Shown: positions 10,812 through 24,946 of the stretch, one piece after another
Numbering within the stretch: position 1 is the first letter of the stretch
How the letters are laid out: the number at the start of each line of letters is the position of its first letter
NCBI GenBank assembly: GCA_023374045.1
Contig: CM041780.1
Span: forward strand, 169,876,085 to 169,940,084
Direction: 5' to 3'
Origin: Limonium bicolor
Taxonomy: Eukaryota > Streptophyta > Magnoliopsida > Caryophyllales > Plumbaginaceae
DNA length: 64,000 nucleotides
Position numbers and translations under genes: made by a program
Notes under the pieces: generated by a model
Told to the model about the DNA's origin: nothing
The model's input: only the letters and a program-made list of their open reading frames with translations
Database searches by the model: none

Positions 10812-13800
10812 TGTAACACCCCTAATCCTACACCTGTAATAATATCGCAAGTCGTAGCATAAACAGAATATAATTTGCAGCAGAAAATAAAACTAACTAA
10901 CATTGGTGTTACACGCCGTTACCCACCCATGTGAGTAACAAGGCAACCTTACTCCATCAATCCACTTCAACTCTCCACCGCTGTGATGACGAAATACTGA
11001 GCACTCTTAAAATTACAATCCAAATACAAACCACTTAAATGAGCAACTAACCCAATACAACAAACTCCATAATACGGTACATAATAGAACTAAAAGATGT
11101 TTCTTGAAACACATCAACTACCCAGCGTCCCGCTCTCCGGCTTCGTGTCTCTTCTCAGTAACCTGAAATGTTTTGCCCACTGAAGGGCTCAGCAAACAAT
11201 ATGCTGGTATGCTAAATGTAGTCTTAAATCATTTGGATCCCTTAAGTCGTTTAGCCATCTTGATATTAGATTCATTACAGGCTGTACCGGTTTACAATAA
11301 TAATAACAACTGTAAATATTTAAACAATCACATAACAGTTCAACCAACAATATTATCACACAACCAATAACCAACAATCAGTAACCAAACAAGATACGCG
11401 TATTATTTAACTGTACTTGTTAGTTGGCCTCATGGCCATTATCATTTAAACCAACCATTTAAACCTTCCAATTAATTTCCACCTCGGGCGTCATGTTAGG
11501 ACAACCCTTAATAACTTAACAATGGACAGTAGTCTCGTGGGTTCCAATGGAACCGTTGCCAGCTGACCTTATGGCCCTGGATAATTTATTTGCCTTAAAG
11601 GTGACCAATTCGGTCGAAACCTGTGCACCAACAGTAGTGCCCTCTGCCATCATCGAATGTGGATAATGGATTCCCTTGAGTGACTCTTGATAGTAGTCCC
11701 TCGTAGTGATCACGTTGCGCAACCAGATAGTCAATACTAGCTGAATTCCTCTCTTTATAAGTTAGCCCTTTAGTCAGTGATATAATATCCAATCCTTTAG
11801 TTAAGACTATAATAGTTGACCATCAGTTAGGTTCTCGTAACACCTAAAGGTCACCTAGTCTTGTTTGAGTTTAGATGTATAAACTTCCAGTCATAAGACG
11901 TTCGCATAAAAATAAAACGCAATGGTGTCGAGCAATACAGTATACAACATAATGTACATAAATCACCGATATCGCTCTTAACAATTAAACACACAACGTT
12001 TGGACCTTAGGAAAATCCTTAGGACATTCAGACCACACAATTAACATACCGTTCACCGTGAAAATTGCTAGCTTGACAGTACACGCTTAGTAGTTTCTCC
12101 CCGTAACCCTGTTATATGTACAAGCAATACCGGGTAACGTTAATACAACTAACACTAACTATTACAGTACTGTTGATACATAACTAATAACCGTAGCATA
12201 CTAACCCCGTATGTTCTTAATTTCTCCCTGTTATTTAACAGTGGTTCAAGGTAGTTTAACAGTCCATTATTTTATGTAGTAGCTACATGTGATAATGAAT
12301 TTCCATTTTATGGTATGTCTTTATCTCATTAATCATATACTCATAATTGTTTTCACTTATTCCATATGTTAATACAATGGTTATTTTTATTATAACCACA
12401 ATTATTTTATAACTTTACATTATACTCCAAAATACATTATATTACTTAGTTTTAATTCCATTCTTTATTAAATTACAAAACCAACCTTATAAATTTGGTA
12501 ATTATATATTGAACACATAACTTTTGTAAATTACCAATTAACCATATAACTTTCTATAATTACAAATTGAATATACTAACTTTTATAAATTATTAAGTAA
12601 CCACCTTAACTCTCGGTTTTAACATATAGTTTTCCTATATTTACAATTTAACCCCAAAACTTTATATAAGTTACATATTAACTCATAAACTATAGTATTA
12701 ATATTTAATTTTCATAAATACTGAAATGACTCTTATCTTTTAATAAATTATGCTTTCGCCCTATATCAATTTCGGTTTTCCATATAAACTTTTGTAAATT
12801 ACATTTTCACCCCAAAACTTTTATAAACTTAATAGTTTATGTCATAAATCATTTTAACACAATGTTTTTGGTCAACACTTTGACCAAAGCCTAATTTCAT
12901 ATTTAATATTTTAATATACCCAGAATATCATGTGTAATTTGGTTATACACTATATTTCCCATAAATTACCAAATAGCCCCAAAACTTTATAAAATGTTAT
13001 TTTAACACTTAAACACTTATTTAAATTCACCAAAATTCATAATAGTAATTCCTACCTTATATTATATCATAACTATGCCAAATAAATCCTTAAACTCTCG
13101 GAAATTATCTTTAGTACTCCAAACTTTTCAAAATTTACATTTTAGCCACAAAACTTAATAAACTAGCCATTTAAATACTTGTAGCTATTTTTAATATTCC
13201 CAAAATTTATAATATAAGCTAATATACTTATATTCTTCCAAAATCACCAAATGAACCCTTTTATATTCGGCTGTAACAAATATTTATCATATGGTTTTAA
13301 AACTTGATTTATATCTTATAATAAGTATATATAAATGTATATAAGCCATATAACACTTCTAAAAATTATGCTAATGACTTAGAATGATTATAAGCTCAAA
13401 ATAGACCATTTAACTCCTAGACAATTCGGCTTGAACTTATATGTATCATAATTAATTTTTTGTGACACAAAGTTATACCTTATGGTAATAATCTTACCTT
13501 GTATGTTATAAATTATTTTCTTGGTATTATAACCTATAATTTTCGGCCTTAATATTACTAAGGGTTGTACATAAATTGTATACTAAAGTTTGAAGCTTAA
13601 ATCAACTTAAAATTAATAGCTTTAATTATAGAAACTTACTCCTTAAATCAAGATGATTCTTGTACTTGATTTCCTCTTGAATTCCAAGCTCCTCCAATGG
13701 TTTCTTGGTGTAGAATTTTCGGCCTCCATGTATATGTTTAGGAGACCCAAGTGTTAGACTTCTAACAAGGATTTATAAGTAAGATTTGGAGTAGTTTACA

Positions 13801-15364
13801 AGAGTTTACCTTAGGTATTTTTCAAGGAATTTTTGGTACACCTTGGGATGATTGGAGATACAAGTTTCATTCATGAAATGATAAAGAGAACATTGGTTTA
13901 GAAGCTTAGAATTTTTGGACATTAACTTAGGAATTTACTAGGATTTTCAAACAAGAAATATACCTTATCTTGATCTTGTTGGTTCCTTGAGTTGTTGTTG
14001 AATCAAGACAACTCCTTGGAGTACTAAAGCTTGGCAAAATCTTGCTAGGTTGCTAGGATGATTCTTGCTTCAAGACTTAGTAGAATAAGCTAGGAAAATT
14101 ACATAAAAATGATGTTAGAACTTAAGACACCATTAATGAATCTTTGAAGCACCAATGGAGTAAATGAAAGGAAGAAGAAAAGAGAGGGAAGTGAGGAACT
14201 TACCAATTCGGCAAGGAAGGGAAAAGAGAGAGCTAGCTACCGTATATAGTTAAGAGAATGAAAATTGAAAGGAATCTCTCATTTGACACAAAATGTCAAA
14301 GTTGGCTAACTTTTCTTTAGTTTATTGTTTGATTCTTGGCTCCATAAAATGCCCACTATTGAGTAAACTTTCGGCCACATGACAAGGAGGAAGGAATACT
14401 TTGGTTGTCAATTGAAACAAGAGGACAAGGGCAAAGGTAGGTAGTTGTTTCTTTTGAATTTTCTAAGTTGAATACCATGCTAACTTGTCTTGTTTCCTTG
14501 CAGATTTTCGGCAATGGTGTATGTAGGTGGCTCTTGTTTTCCTTGTAGTCTTTCGGCACTTAGGGGCTGTAGGAGACCTCTTGAATTTGTTTATATTAGA
14601 CAAGGGAAGATGCTTAGCTAGGTAGGTGTCTCATTTGGATTTTAATACAGCAATCAAACTCATCCCTCCTTGATGATTATCGGCTGCCTTTAGTAAGGAA
14701 TGGGCTGCTTAATTGTTTAGTTATAAAGTATAAGTCTAGATCTAGCTTTAGTTGTATTTAATTCCAAGGCTTTTTGCAAAGCTAATCTCTTCTCATTCTC
14801 CTGCAGGTTTACGGTAATGGGAAGCCTCCTTTGACTGAGATTCCTTGAGACAATGTCACATGGTATTGGAAGATGAGTCACCATTCCATAAGACAATTTT
14901 CTAAGCTAAAATCTAGTCAAAATCATCCAAAAAACGGCCCCTTATGTGGCCATGTGGAGTTGATTTTTAACTTGGTTCATGTCACACTATATTGTATTAA
15001 GATCATATTGTAACATGTTATAAGTCATAACATTTAATTGGTACATTTATACCAAGGTAAAAGACGAAAGTTTCTAAGGTAAAATGCTGATTTTATACTA
15101 CTTTTTGATCTGATTTTCGGCCCTACTTGTGCTATGAGTTTAGCACTGGCTTTGATTTATTTAGATATTCAATTCATCCCCATTTAAGGTTCCCAACTCG
15201 TGGCTCCTCAAAAACTTCAAGGTAATAGCGTAAAACGCGTTTTTATGGCACCCGAAGGTGCGTTTTTTTGCTTTAAGGATATTCTGGAAAATAAGTAGTC
15301 GCTACGAGTTCCAAGTGTTTATAAACATTTTTTATAGTCAGTAATGATATATTAAGGTGTTACA
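10812..15364 (-). mobile_element. Long gypsy-type LTR (probable solo LTR), 4.55 kb
   Basis: The ends are TGTAACACCCC on the left and GGTGTTACA on the right. The 5-bp repeat CATTG abuts TAACACC on the left and GGTGTTA on the right, which supports a single insertion event. On the minus strand the left part has the usual 3'-LTR texture (TTTGCTGAGCCCTTCAG at about 11180). No primer site, polypurine tract or pol ORF lies inside, so a solo LTR fits better than a full element. It sits in the last intron of the CACTA gene. Confidence 0.55.
12480..13270. repeat. Degenerate A/T-rich repeats inside the long LTR
   Basis: A motif like cc(c)aaaactttataaa followed by aaattac(c)aa recurs every 50-70 bp in diverged form. 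Units are too worn to delimit by eye. No coding signal. Confidence 0.4.
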
Positions 15365-16384
15365 TTGAGTTACATGGGGTTATATCAACTCATGACACAA
15401 TTTCTGGGCTACCGGGACACTCCTAGGGCAAAATAGGAGCGTTAAGAATTTCCCCCGAGCACTTTGTGTATTTTTGAAAAAGTAGCTCGATCATTCTCTT
15501 TAGAATGATGAATAATGATGATAGGAACTCTAAGAATGAATTATATAGGAGTTCGTGCCACCTCGGCACCTCTCCGGGGTATTCCCGGGGGTTTATGGGC
15601 CCCCCAACGAGTACCTCCGAGCACTTTGCGTTTAATTGAGAATTTAGCGTGAGGAATTCATTTTATATGTTTAATAAAGTGTTATGGTGCATTTGGAATG
15701 AAGTGTAATGCTTTATTTCATCTTATAAGTATTTCCGGGACTTTCGGGCCTTAAGGGAGGTGTGTTGACTCTCCTGGGCATTTTGCATTTCTACTCTGTT
15801 CTAGCTGAGGACCTGTGTTTTAAAGGTCATATAATGATCCTTAGTTGACTTGGTATCAGTTTTATAGTTTATGTACCTTGGTTAGTTTAAGGTCCGGCTT
15901 AACGCTCGTTGTTGACCTTAAGGAGTTTCGGTGCGTTCTCAACGCCTAAGTGTTTATATATTTTCTTAGGGTCTCATAATCCCCCAAATAATATTTATTT
16001 CTCATTATTTAATTATTTAAAGGTTAGGGGTATTTCACTCATTGACCCCTAAAATAGTATCTGAAATACCCCTGAACATTTAAACCTATAAAATCATAAC
16101 GCGTTTTATAATTCGGACATAAAATAACGTACGAACAATTAAATTTAGTATATATACATGTCCGAACACGTGACGACGTTATATATTAATATAGTCACGT
16201 ACTTGTACGAAAACTACATGTACGTAACGTTACGACATTATAACGTTGTAATAAAAATGATAACATCGCATAACTTTGTAACAAATAAATAAATAAATAT
16301 AACGCGGTATATTATATGGTCTTACATATATAAGTAAGCAAGTATAACTTATACAAAAAAAAAGAAAGAAAAAAGAGCAAAGAC

Positions 16385-16470
16385 GCTTCCCGCTGAGTTT
16401 TAAACCCCGTACCTCTCGTATGCTTAGTGAATGTGTTAATCGGATGAGCTGTGCTCAATTTCAGTAACTA
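16385..16470 (-). other. tRNA-like A/B-box relic
   Basis: On the minus strand CAGCTCATCCGATTAAC resembles a Pol III A box and GGGGTTTAAAACTC a B box about 35 bases later. It does not fold as a tRNA by eye. Similar relics are at 61.5 and 62.5-62.8 kb. Confidence 0.3.
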
Positions 16471-18975
16471 ATACCAACGATTTAAAACTAGTATCGAATC
16501 CTTTCTCCTTTTATCATGTATACTGCACACCACCCCAATATTCGAACAGCAACTCCCTCTTATTCTGATTTTGATAACCTCCTCTAAATCAGAAAAAAAA
16601 AACATAACAACAACAGACCACCACTTGTTCCTGTTCGAGCAGTACGCAACGTACTAGTGCGGCAGTGCCCAACACAACCTCCTCTTGTTTCTTTTCCCTT
16701 ATCGGAACACAGCACTCCAATTTCCCATTTTGATCTCGGTATGTACACAAATGCCGTCCCCTTTTTCTTGATCAGTGCACAGCTCAAACTTTGGAGCAGC
16801 ACAGACACAAACTCGATCGGTTTTTTTTTAAAAAAAACAGCAACGTTACTCTGTACCAAGTTCAAACGGCACCAGTTTTCTTCTGTTATCAGTGAGAACA
16901 GGATGCTGTCTTTTTCTTAAGCAGTGCACGCCAACAGCAGCACAAGTACTCCACTCCCCCTTGTTTTATATTCGATCTGACCAAACACCCAACACCTTAG
17001 CTTTTCCCTTCTTTCCATACTAGCACTAACTCCATTGTGCATACTCCCCAACCACGACATCCCTTCTGTAATCCCACACCAGAAGCTCACAAACAGAGCA
17101 CGTGATGATGGCAGTGAAAGTGAAAGGAAGCCCGTGTATGTTGTAGATGGAAATACTTATCAAATAACAATCAATCACTTGCCTCCTTTATTCTCGACTG
17201 AAAGGAACAAACCAACGCACCACAGCAAGCCCCAGTTCTCAGATGCATGTGGTTATCAGTCCTTCCCCTTACCTGTTCACGGTACAGATACAACAGAAAA
17301 CGGCCATCTCCCTAGCTTCTGTTTCTTTTCCTTTCTCCCATGCATGCTAGCTACACTCTCCAGTGCCATATCCTCATCGTTCCAGTGGCAGTAAACAACA
17401 ACAGCGCACATTCTGCTCTTACAACAGCAACAGAGCAGTAAAAAAAAAAAAACCTTGCAAGACTCTTTCTCCATCAGATAGTAACCACCCCAACTGAAGC
17501 TGGCTTCCATCAGTTCGCAAGCAGCAGACAACACCATCAACAACGAGAAAAAAAAACAGAAACAGAAAGAAATTCCAGCTTGAGCCTCATTGTCGGATGA
17601 GAAACTGCAGCCTAATGACAACAAAACACAAAGCTTTCAGGTTGAGCTAAAACAGCAGGCAATAACCCATCAAGGGAAGAGTGGAGTAACAAGCGTACAG
17701 AGACCTCGCCTAAATTCCTGCAGAACAGCAAGGTGCAAGGAAATCCGCATGACTGCCCAACTATAGACTACCGAGAACGGGGGCTGGGTTCTGCAGATGA
17801 ACCACAAATTCAAGAAGGTGGTCACGCACAGAGCTCCACTCCTGCCTTGTTGAGCAAAAAAGAATCCCACCAGCAAAAAAACACCAAGGTAAATGGCTAC
17901 TCTTTTAGTGTCGAACCACATGCATAAATGCCCCTCCAAGTTAGCTAGTTAGAGGTGGGTAACTAAGCTTAGAACCATGCTTATCAATGCGTAAACGACA
18001 TGGTATGTACTCCAAGTTCCTGGGTAAACTGGGATGATATAACTACATTAATACACATCTTTAAGTCCTTAAGGGATTACTAGTTTGAGTAGTGTTCTGG
18101 AACTGAAAAAAATAATAGATACATATATATGCATACACACGTATGAATAAGAAGACATTGCATGACAAATGAGGTGTATCCAAGTACGGGTACTGTTGGG
18201 TTAAATGCAAATTTTCCTTTTATAACTAGGGCACACATGCGACTGGGTTGGGAAAGATAACGCATTGTGAGTCATGTGAGTATTAAAACAGAACAGATAA
18301 CGTGTATATGCATGCTTTATGGAATCGAATGCGTACTCGGTCATGGGTATATGCACGAGTGTGGTTTCGAACTGATCTGAGATGGTCATAAGTTAGGATG
18401 GGGAGAAAATTAGATACAGGTATAACTGCATATGAGGTGGTAATGCGTAATGTTCACATGGGTATATACATGTGATATATTGGGGTCTATAATACATAAA
18501 TATATGTAACGCTCAATAATAATACGTACACAGATAACGGGTATGTATGTATATATATGTACTGACAATGCATAACTAATAGTGGTTATAAGTTAGGAAA
18601 TTATATATATAATAATAATAATTAATTAGGTGTATATGATTATTAATACTAAAAATATTTGAGGAAATGGTTGAAAAGACTAAAGGAAAAATTATGTATA
18701 AACCGTGATTTTTTTGGCGGAGCTTGGAGACGTTACATTATCTCTATAAAAATGTATTTTTGGTGCTATTACTAAGGCCACGCATTTAGGCCATGTCAAA
18801 ATAATTATTTTGTGTTCTAAATTTTCATTAATAATTTATGGATTGATTTACGAGGATATATAAATTTCTGGTGGAAAACTACCATGCTAGTTAACTTGGG
18901 ACCATCTTAGAAAAATACAGACATATTTGTAAGCTTGTTTTATGGCTTGAACAGATTTCTCTTTTAAAACCGTAT

Positions 18976-19025
18976 AAAATATATATATATATATATATAT
19001 AAAAATATATATATACATATATATT
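18976..19025. repeat. (AT)n microsatellite
   Basis: A run of alternating AT, interrupted by short A runs, about 50 bp long. Confidence 0.9.
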
Positions 19026-19820
19026 ATGTAAATAAATAGATCAAAAAGGGGTCAGAGTGTGATAAAAAAAGAAATATAAGGTATAAATAGTAACAACGAC
19101 CGAAAGGGATAGTCCTCTGGATTTTTATTAGTACAAGATATGAATTTTATAACATGGAAGAAGTAAATTGTAAAACTAGGAAACCATGGGGTAGCTTCGT
19201 AAATACTATCAGAACTGGTCAATGAATAATTTATGTGGTCAACCTTGACCACATATAAGGGTTGACCAAATTAAAATGGTAAGGATAAATATTTTAAGTA
19301 CTTAAAGAAATATTAAGTCAAAACGACAATGTAAATGCCCAAGGATTTGATAAAGTCTAAGGTTAATACTTGGAAAGTTTCCAAGGGATACTATAAGTTG
19401 AACATTCAAAAATGCACCTAGGGTACAACACCCGATAAAAAGGGATAACCTAGGAAGACGTCACAACGGTCGGCGCATAAAATCATTAACTGACATGTTG
19501 TTTTAATTAACGTTAGGGCCGTAACGAACGCCAACCGGGACCCTGTGTGTGAGACAGCCCTTTTGCTTCTGAACCAGGTATGGACATGTGTGGTTCGTAT
19601 GTTGCCGTGTTACACGGCTTGTGTGCTGTGTGCTTTGTTTGACAATGACTATAAGACTATAGCATGAAATTGGATTGCTTCTTGTGGCTTGCTTATATGC
19701 TTGTTATATATCCTTGTGGCATATTACCTGCGCGCACACAGTAGTTTAGTCCCTTTCTCGTTTATGGAATTCGAGATGAACCACAACGAACTATGAAAAC
19801 AAAGAAAACTCTATAAGGGG

Positions 19821-20035
19821 AACTCCTCTCTAAACCATTGAGGATGTACCATGACACCCACTCTGGTGTCTATTCATTAATGATAATGAAGAGAAAATCT
19901 CAATTGGTGGGACATGACGAACCACGTGGACAAACAAAAGAACTATACAAAGAGACAACTCCTCTCTAACTTTAGAGGACCGCTAATGACACCCACTATG
20001 GTATCGAGATTATAATGATAATGAAACGAAAAGTA
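19821..20035 (+). repeat. 136-bp direct repeat in LTR
   Basis: aactcctctctaa ... ga(c)acccact.tggt ... taatgataatgaa occurs at 19821 and again at 19957 in diverged form. It lies in the R/U3-like part of the LTR ending at 21237. Confidence 0.6.
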
Positions 20036-20203
20036 CCAACTGTGAAACACGAGAACAACCTGGGAAGACAACAGCTCAGGCCGCGCGGTATGGATGATCG
20101 GGAGTTGGCATCTGCATCAGATCCTTTGACCGTCTATGGTGGAATATATTTTGGGGATCCCTGGGTGACCCCACTTTCTCAGCACATCCTGGAGTTTAGA
20201 TAC

Positions 20204-20320
20204 GACTCCGCTTTCTCGACCCTGGGTGTCGGGAATGGGGGAGTGACAAATTGGTGGAGCTTATCCTTGAGTCTAGAGGTGACTCCGCTTTCTCGACCCT
20301 GGGTGTCGGGAATGGGGGAC
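20204..20320 (+). repeat. 77-bp tandem repeat with a 39-bp identical core
   Basis: The core starting gactccgctttctcgaccct occurs at 20204 and 20281 without differences. A worn third copy may begin near 20165 (gaccccactttctc). Confidence 0.8.
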
Positions 20321-22999
20321 TAGCTATGGAGGAGACGTCCTCCAACATGCGGTGATAAAAGAATTCTCAAACAATCCTTAAAGAAACAAGGAACGATTAG
20401 CACCTACATAATGAAGTCTCGGGACCTAACCTATATCCCCTGACTCGGTGTAAGAGAAGGAAGGAAAAACATGTGTAATGAGAACAAGAAAACAATACGT
20501 AATCTCTTGAATGATCCCATAGTGAGGATCGACGGTATAATACACCTACGCACACGTCCTATGAATTACTTGGTTGTTGTTGCTACTTTGGCAGCTTATT
20601 GTGCTGGGTTGCGTGTTTGACATTGCTACTTGCAAGTTGTGCTTGGTTGCTTTTTTGATATTGCTATGCTACCGATGAGTGTGTATGATATCATGATGTT
20701 CTGATGTGTGCTTTACTGCTTTATTATAGCATGTAAATTGACTTAATCATATTCGACCAAGTAGTCGTGTAGCCCGGTAACATGCGGGCTTCACACGTTC
20801 ATACTCAGCATATATAGTTTGCTGAGTCCTTTATTTTTACAGGTGATCATCTGGAACGTGAAGGAGCGTAGGTGGAATGACTACCATGGGGGTAGTCCAT
20901 TTGGGCAAGACCTTTAAGTAGTATGCTTTCTTATGTAGGGGTTGTGATTATGTAACACTAAACCCTTGCTGTATGTTTCGGTTTGTGTAACTTAAGTAAG
21001 AACTTATGATGTAGACTCTCGGTACTTGGGTTGTACTTTATGTTGTATTTGGATTTCGTTAAGGTTGGACTTCCAGTCATTCAGACCGTAACTTGGTGTT
21101 AGTAATGTGGTCTGTCAACCACGTGGGTGGTTGGCATCTGTAGCACCCGGATGGAGATTTGAACTGCTGCGTAGACAACTCGTGATAGCTTTGGCGCGTC
21201 GTTTATTTGTTGGTCATTATTCGGGGGTGTTACAGTATCGCAGGCTCAATATAATCCAGCACAAAACATGGCCTAAACAAATCGAACAACAACAACAACT
21301 AAACAGCAGGTAAGGTTGACGATTTTTCAAAGCTCAAACTGCCCTAGCGAGCAACACTGGGCAGCCCAAATAATTCATATCATAGACAAGCATAATTAGA
21401 ACAAGAAAAATCATAGAGAAAACTTAATATCCACCTCTGATCATCATTCTAACAGTCTGAATAGCTTAATCAGCAGGAAACAACACCAACAATCAAATTA
21501 AACCAACAAAACCCATAAACCAGCCATAAAAATAATAATCCTAAATTGGTATGTTAAACAAGAATAATCTAGAAATCAAGACACTGAACACACCAACATT
21601 GAACACACTGAAATAATATTATGAAGATCATCAGGAGGAAGAAAGGTATATTAATTCGGCTCAATAACGGGTACCTCTGTCATCTGGTCCTCGTAACTGA
21701 TAATGAGTCTCGGCTTCAACCTCAACAGTGGCTTCAGAAAATGAATCAGCACCAGTTTTTTCTTTCACATAGGATCGAGCAGCTTCATGCATTTAAAATG
21801 ATTAGTTAAACAAGGATGAATAACAATAAAACATATAAGATTGATTAAATTAAACTTCACCTTAATACAAATACTCACAATATAATCAGAAGAGTTTTTG
21901 TCAAAATAAGACTTGTCGTGTCTCCTATGTCACAATTCAAAGAACTCAATTTCTCCAGGTTCTCTTTTATGTACTTGCACCTAACAATCAATTAACATAA
22001 TAGTTAGTTCACCACATTAATAGTGCAAGTCTTAAAGTTGTCTCACAAATTCATCTTTAACTCGAGTAAAACTCTTCGCCCCTGTAGTGTGCACATGCAT
22101 CTTAGCAGCACGTGACAATTTTGCCTCCTCAGATTTATTCTAAAAACAGAAGAAAAAATACAATAGTATCAAAAGCAATAGAACACAATAAGTTCTGTCA
22201 CAAAATGGATCCCTAGGATAATGAAATATAAGTATTCTACTAATTTAATAATACAACAATGCTAGAGGTGATTTATTACCTTGAATTCTTGGTTGTACCA
22301 GTAATCCACCACTTGTTTTTCAAACATTAAGAGATACGTTCTTTGGTTTTTTCTTGTATGCTCCATTCTTTGAAAGTGCATAATCTTTGGTTCTTGTTCT
22401 CTTCAAATAGTATTTATGGTTTCTCCACTTGATCGATGAATTCATCAAGAGGATCCTATCAACTTTTTTGCCCTCCGGTAAAGTAAATTTAGCCTAAAAA
22501 AACAAGAATGATAAAGCTGGTGAGTTATAGAGATAAATGAATACTGAGAAAATTTATAATAGAAAAAGCAAGTAAATTCAATCATCTATACCCGAATATA
22601 TCTGAGGAAGTGCTATATTTTAGTTTCTTCAATGTCATCCCAACACTTATAATTCAGCCCAATCATGTTCTCTTTTTTAACTCTCTCCCCAATATACTTA
22701 CCAAGTACAAGACTACCTCTCCTTATCAGCTGGTCAAACTTATTCAGCTCCACTTTATTCTTTGAGCCAGGAGGAAGATCAAATACATCTTTTGGTGTGA
22801 AATTCCCTTTTCTCATCTCTGAAACAGCTTGTGCATCTACAACAATGTTTAACATATCAATTACAAACTAATCTCAATGTTTAATAAATCATTTAATAAA
22901 CAAATCATACATATGTATACGTTATTTATTTATTGATATCTTTCAGTATATATATATATATCATTGCTCATTATGTATCAGGTTGCATAATAACTTAAT

Positions 23000-23760
23000 A
23001 TCACATTACAATTTGTAAGGAAAAGGAAAAACAATCACAAGAAACATCATCAATCGCATGACAACCTCTAAGCTCTAATTAAGAAGGAGGAACTAAACAA
23101 ACTTGCATGCCACCAATATACCAGCCAAATTGACATAAACAGCTTCACAAGTAAAATAAATAACACAAAATGAGCAACATAGAGCTTCTACCCAAAAAGA
23201 CACACTAGTGACTTTAAGGACCACCTGTAAAGTCATCAATACCCACCCACCACCACTTGTAAAGGGCAATTAAGGACCAGGGCTAACATTAATTAAGGTT
23301 AACCGTATATACTATCCTTCCCATGCACACCTACCCATATCAACATCTAACTTCTCTGCCAGAAATTAGCCCATCTGATTATATACCACATTTTTTTTTT
23401 TTGATAAGTATACCAGTCTCATATATGGTTAGCTTTCTTCTTCCAGGTACTACTTCCAGCAACAAAAGAATTGAATGTGTATATCATCATCCAGTCATGA
23501 AGCTATATATGTTTCTGTCATTTTATATAATATCTATCCTTTTTGGTGTTACTTTTAGATCACCAACTATGACTAATTGTAGTATCTCTAAGTGTTAATT
23601 AATTCAGTTAGGCTCATCAATAAAACTCAACAATTCAATAAATGTTTATTAAGAACATAAGATCTTAAAGATTAGTACACAAGCAACATACAAGAGAAGG
23701 TAAATTATAGTAATGATTCTTAATATGCAGATTACATACCAATTATTATAAATGATAACT
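23000..23760. other. CACTA interior without recognised gene
   Basis: A/T-rich, holding only short plus-strand ORFs with no family resemblance. It lies between exons of the minus-strand Transposase_24-type gene and is most simply intron. A (TA)n tract lies at about 22950-22965. Confidence 0.4.
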
Positions 23761-24946
23761 CTTTGGTTTGTTTTGTAGTGGTTGATGAGTCACCAATTTC
23801 AGAGGTATCATTGAGTTCATCCTCCAAAACTATCTCATCATCTAATGGGTCAGGAAGTTGTGTGACTCATGCTCAGTATGAGAAATTTCTGCATCCGACG
23901 ATTATGCATCTGAAGACAACTGGTCACCATTATGTGGCACTTTTTCTCTATTGAATTTCTTAAAGCGGTACATTGTTACCTACAAATGAAATATTGAAGA
24001 AAGGGTGTGAACTGTTAAGTTATGTGTGAAAATGTCAGTCTTCTCTTTTTTTGTCTTTAATTATCTTTACTTGTATAGTGACAAAGAAAGTTAGAGGAAT
24101 CCATATGTTGTCAATCAATGCACAAAGCAAATTAATCTAACAGTACACTATATGCATGCTGCAAATTCATCACCATACCAAATTTATTGCTTATAACTAT
24201 CGAGCTCATGATTTATTGAATAAATAAAGACGTAAGGTACTCATGAGATGATGTTATACTATATATTACAGCAGGAGTGCAGAGAAGCGGAAATTTTCAC
24301 ATGTACCAAATGAAATTGACATGTATATAGCTGTATGTTGTCTAATTAAGTCCGCCTTCAAATTTTGATTAGTAACCACATGAAATTTGTTGTACAACAA
24401 GAAGAATTATCCCTTATTTAGGTTCAATAATGTTAAACCCTTAGAAGTTAAACTCTATCTTAATGTTGAAGTGAGAGTAAAACAGTAACTTCCATCATTG
24501 TTAAACCCTCAGAAGTAGTAAAGGTTGGACTGAACCGACTGAAAAAAATATTTATCGACATAGGAGCATTCATTATGAAATCTAAACAAGATATTTGACT
24601 AGTGAGTCAGCCGAGAAGGCTTTTAGTCCATGAGCCCATAATTTTATTTTGCTTTTTACATTAGATGAATTTATAGATTTTGTTTACAATAGATAAACGT
24701 TTCTTTTGCAAATCTATTAATAATATCTTAACAGATCATAGAATCTAGTTTGTTACAATTCTATTTATCTTTAGATGGAAACTAGGCATGTATATATTAC
24801 AGCATTGGCTTTGTTATTTAACAGATAACCATACAGTTTTATAGCACACCTATACAAACTATACAAATTCTCATGACTACAACATACAATCCTAATATGG
24901 TATCAGAGCGGCAAGCGATCCTTAGGAGTTGTGAGACTATTCAGCC

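Larger units (their letters stand above)
15365..21237 (+). repeat. Nested LTR-derived DNA ending in a gypsy LTR terminus
   Basis: The right end, GGGGGTGTTACA at 21226-21237, is a plus-strand gypsy LTR terminus, preceded by TTTGCTGAGTCC at about 20818 and an acetate-rich 3'-LTR texture. The same end pattern occurs in mirror image at 10812. The 5' boundary of this LTR is not visible. The part from 15365 to 16100 also looks LTR-like. From 16.6 to 17.95 kb the plus strand is rich in cagcag, ctcc and cacac strings; the ORFs there on both strands look random. No gene is supported in this stretch. Confidence 0.45.
10337..23954 (-). pseudogene. CACTA-associated Transposase_24 (Ptta/En/Spm) gene, broken
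   Basis: Minus-strand exons join at GT-AG sites: an acidic exon near 23.95-23.77 kb, 22838-22605, 22493-22280, 22139-22047, 21980-21879, about 21812-21675, and 10542-10337. They read as one PF03004-type protein: IGERVKKENMIGLNYKCWDD, then KWRNHKYYLKR, then KLSRAAKMHVHTTGAKSFTR, then REPGEIEFFEL, then the join PDDR|GRVKGYGYGIK, ending in a coiled coil (SMLRNQVASMEQKIATLQAQ) before a TGA at 10337-10339. This is the usual layout of the DNA-binding partner protein of plant CACTA elements. A TAG replaces a probable Trp codon near 22613, the frame slips near 22330, and a TGA sits in the 21980-21879 exon. The last intron is about 11.1 kb because LTR elements landed in it. Exon boundaries at the 5' end are uncertain. 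Confidence 0.7.

Noticed and set aside
16584..17939. Several ORFs of 60-120 residues on both strands
   Set aside because: Cys/Phe/Leu-rich or Ser/Pro-rich, overlapping on both strands, no family motifs and no splice context.
10812..21237. One 10.4-kb element with TGTAACACCCC and GGGGTGTTACA ends
   Set aside because: Flanks do not match, while 10812-15364 has its own CATTG duplication and the two LTR ends point in opposite directions.
23770..23785. Possible CACTA terminus (ttttgtagtg)
   Set aside because: It falls inside an acidic exon-like reading of the Transposase_24-type gene and lacks a subterminal array or partner end.
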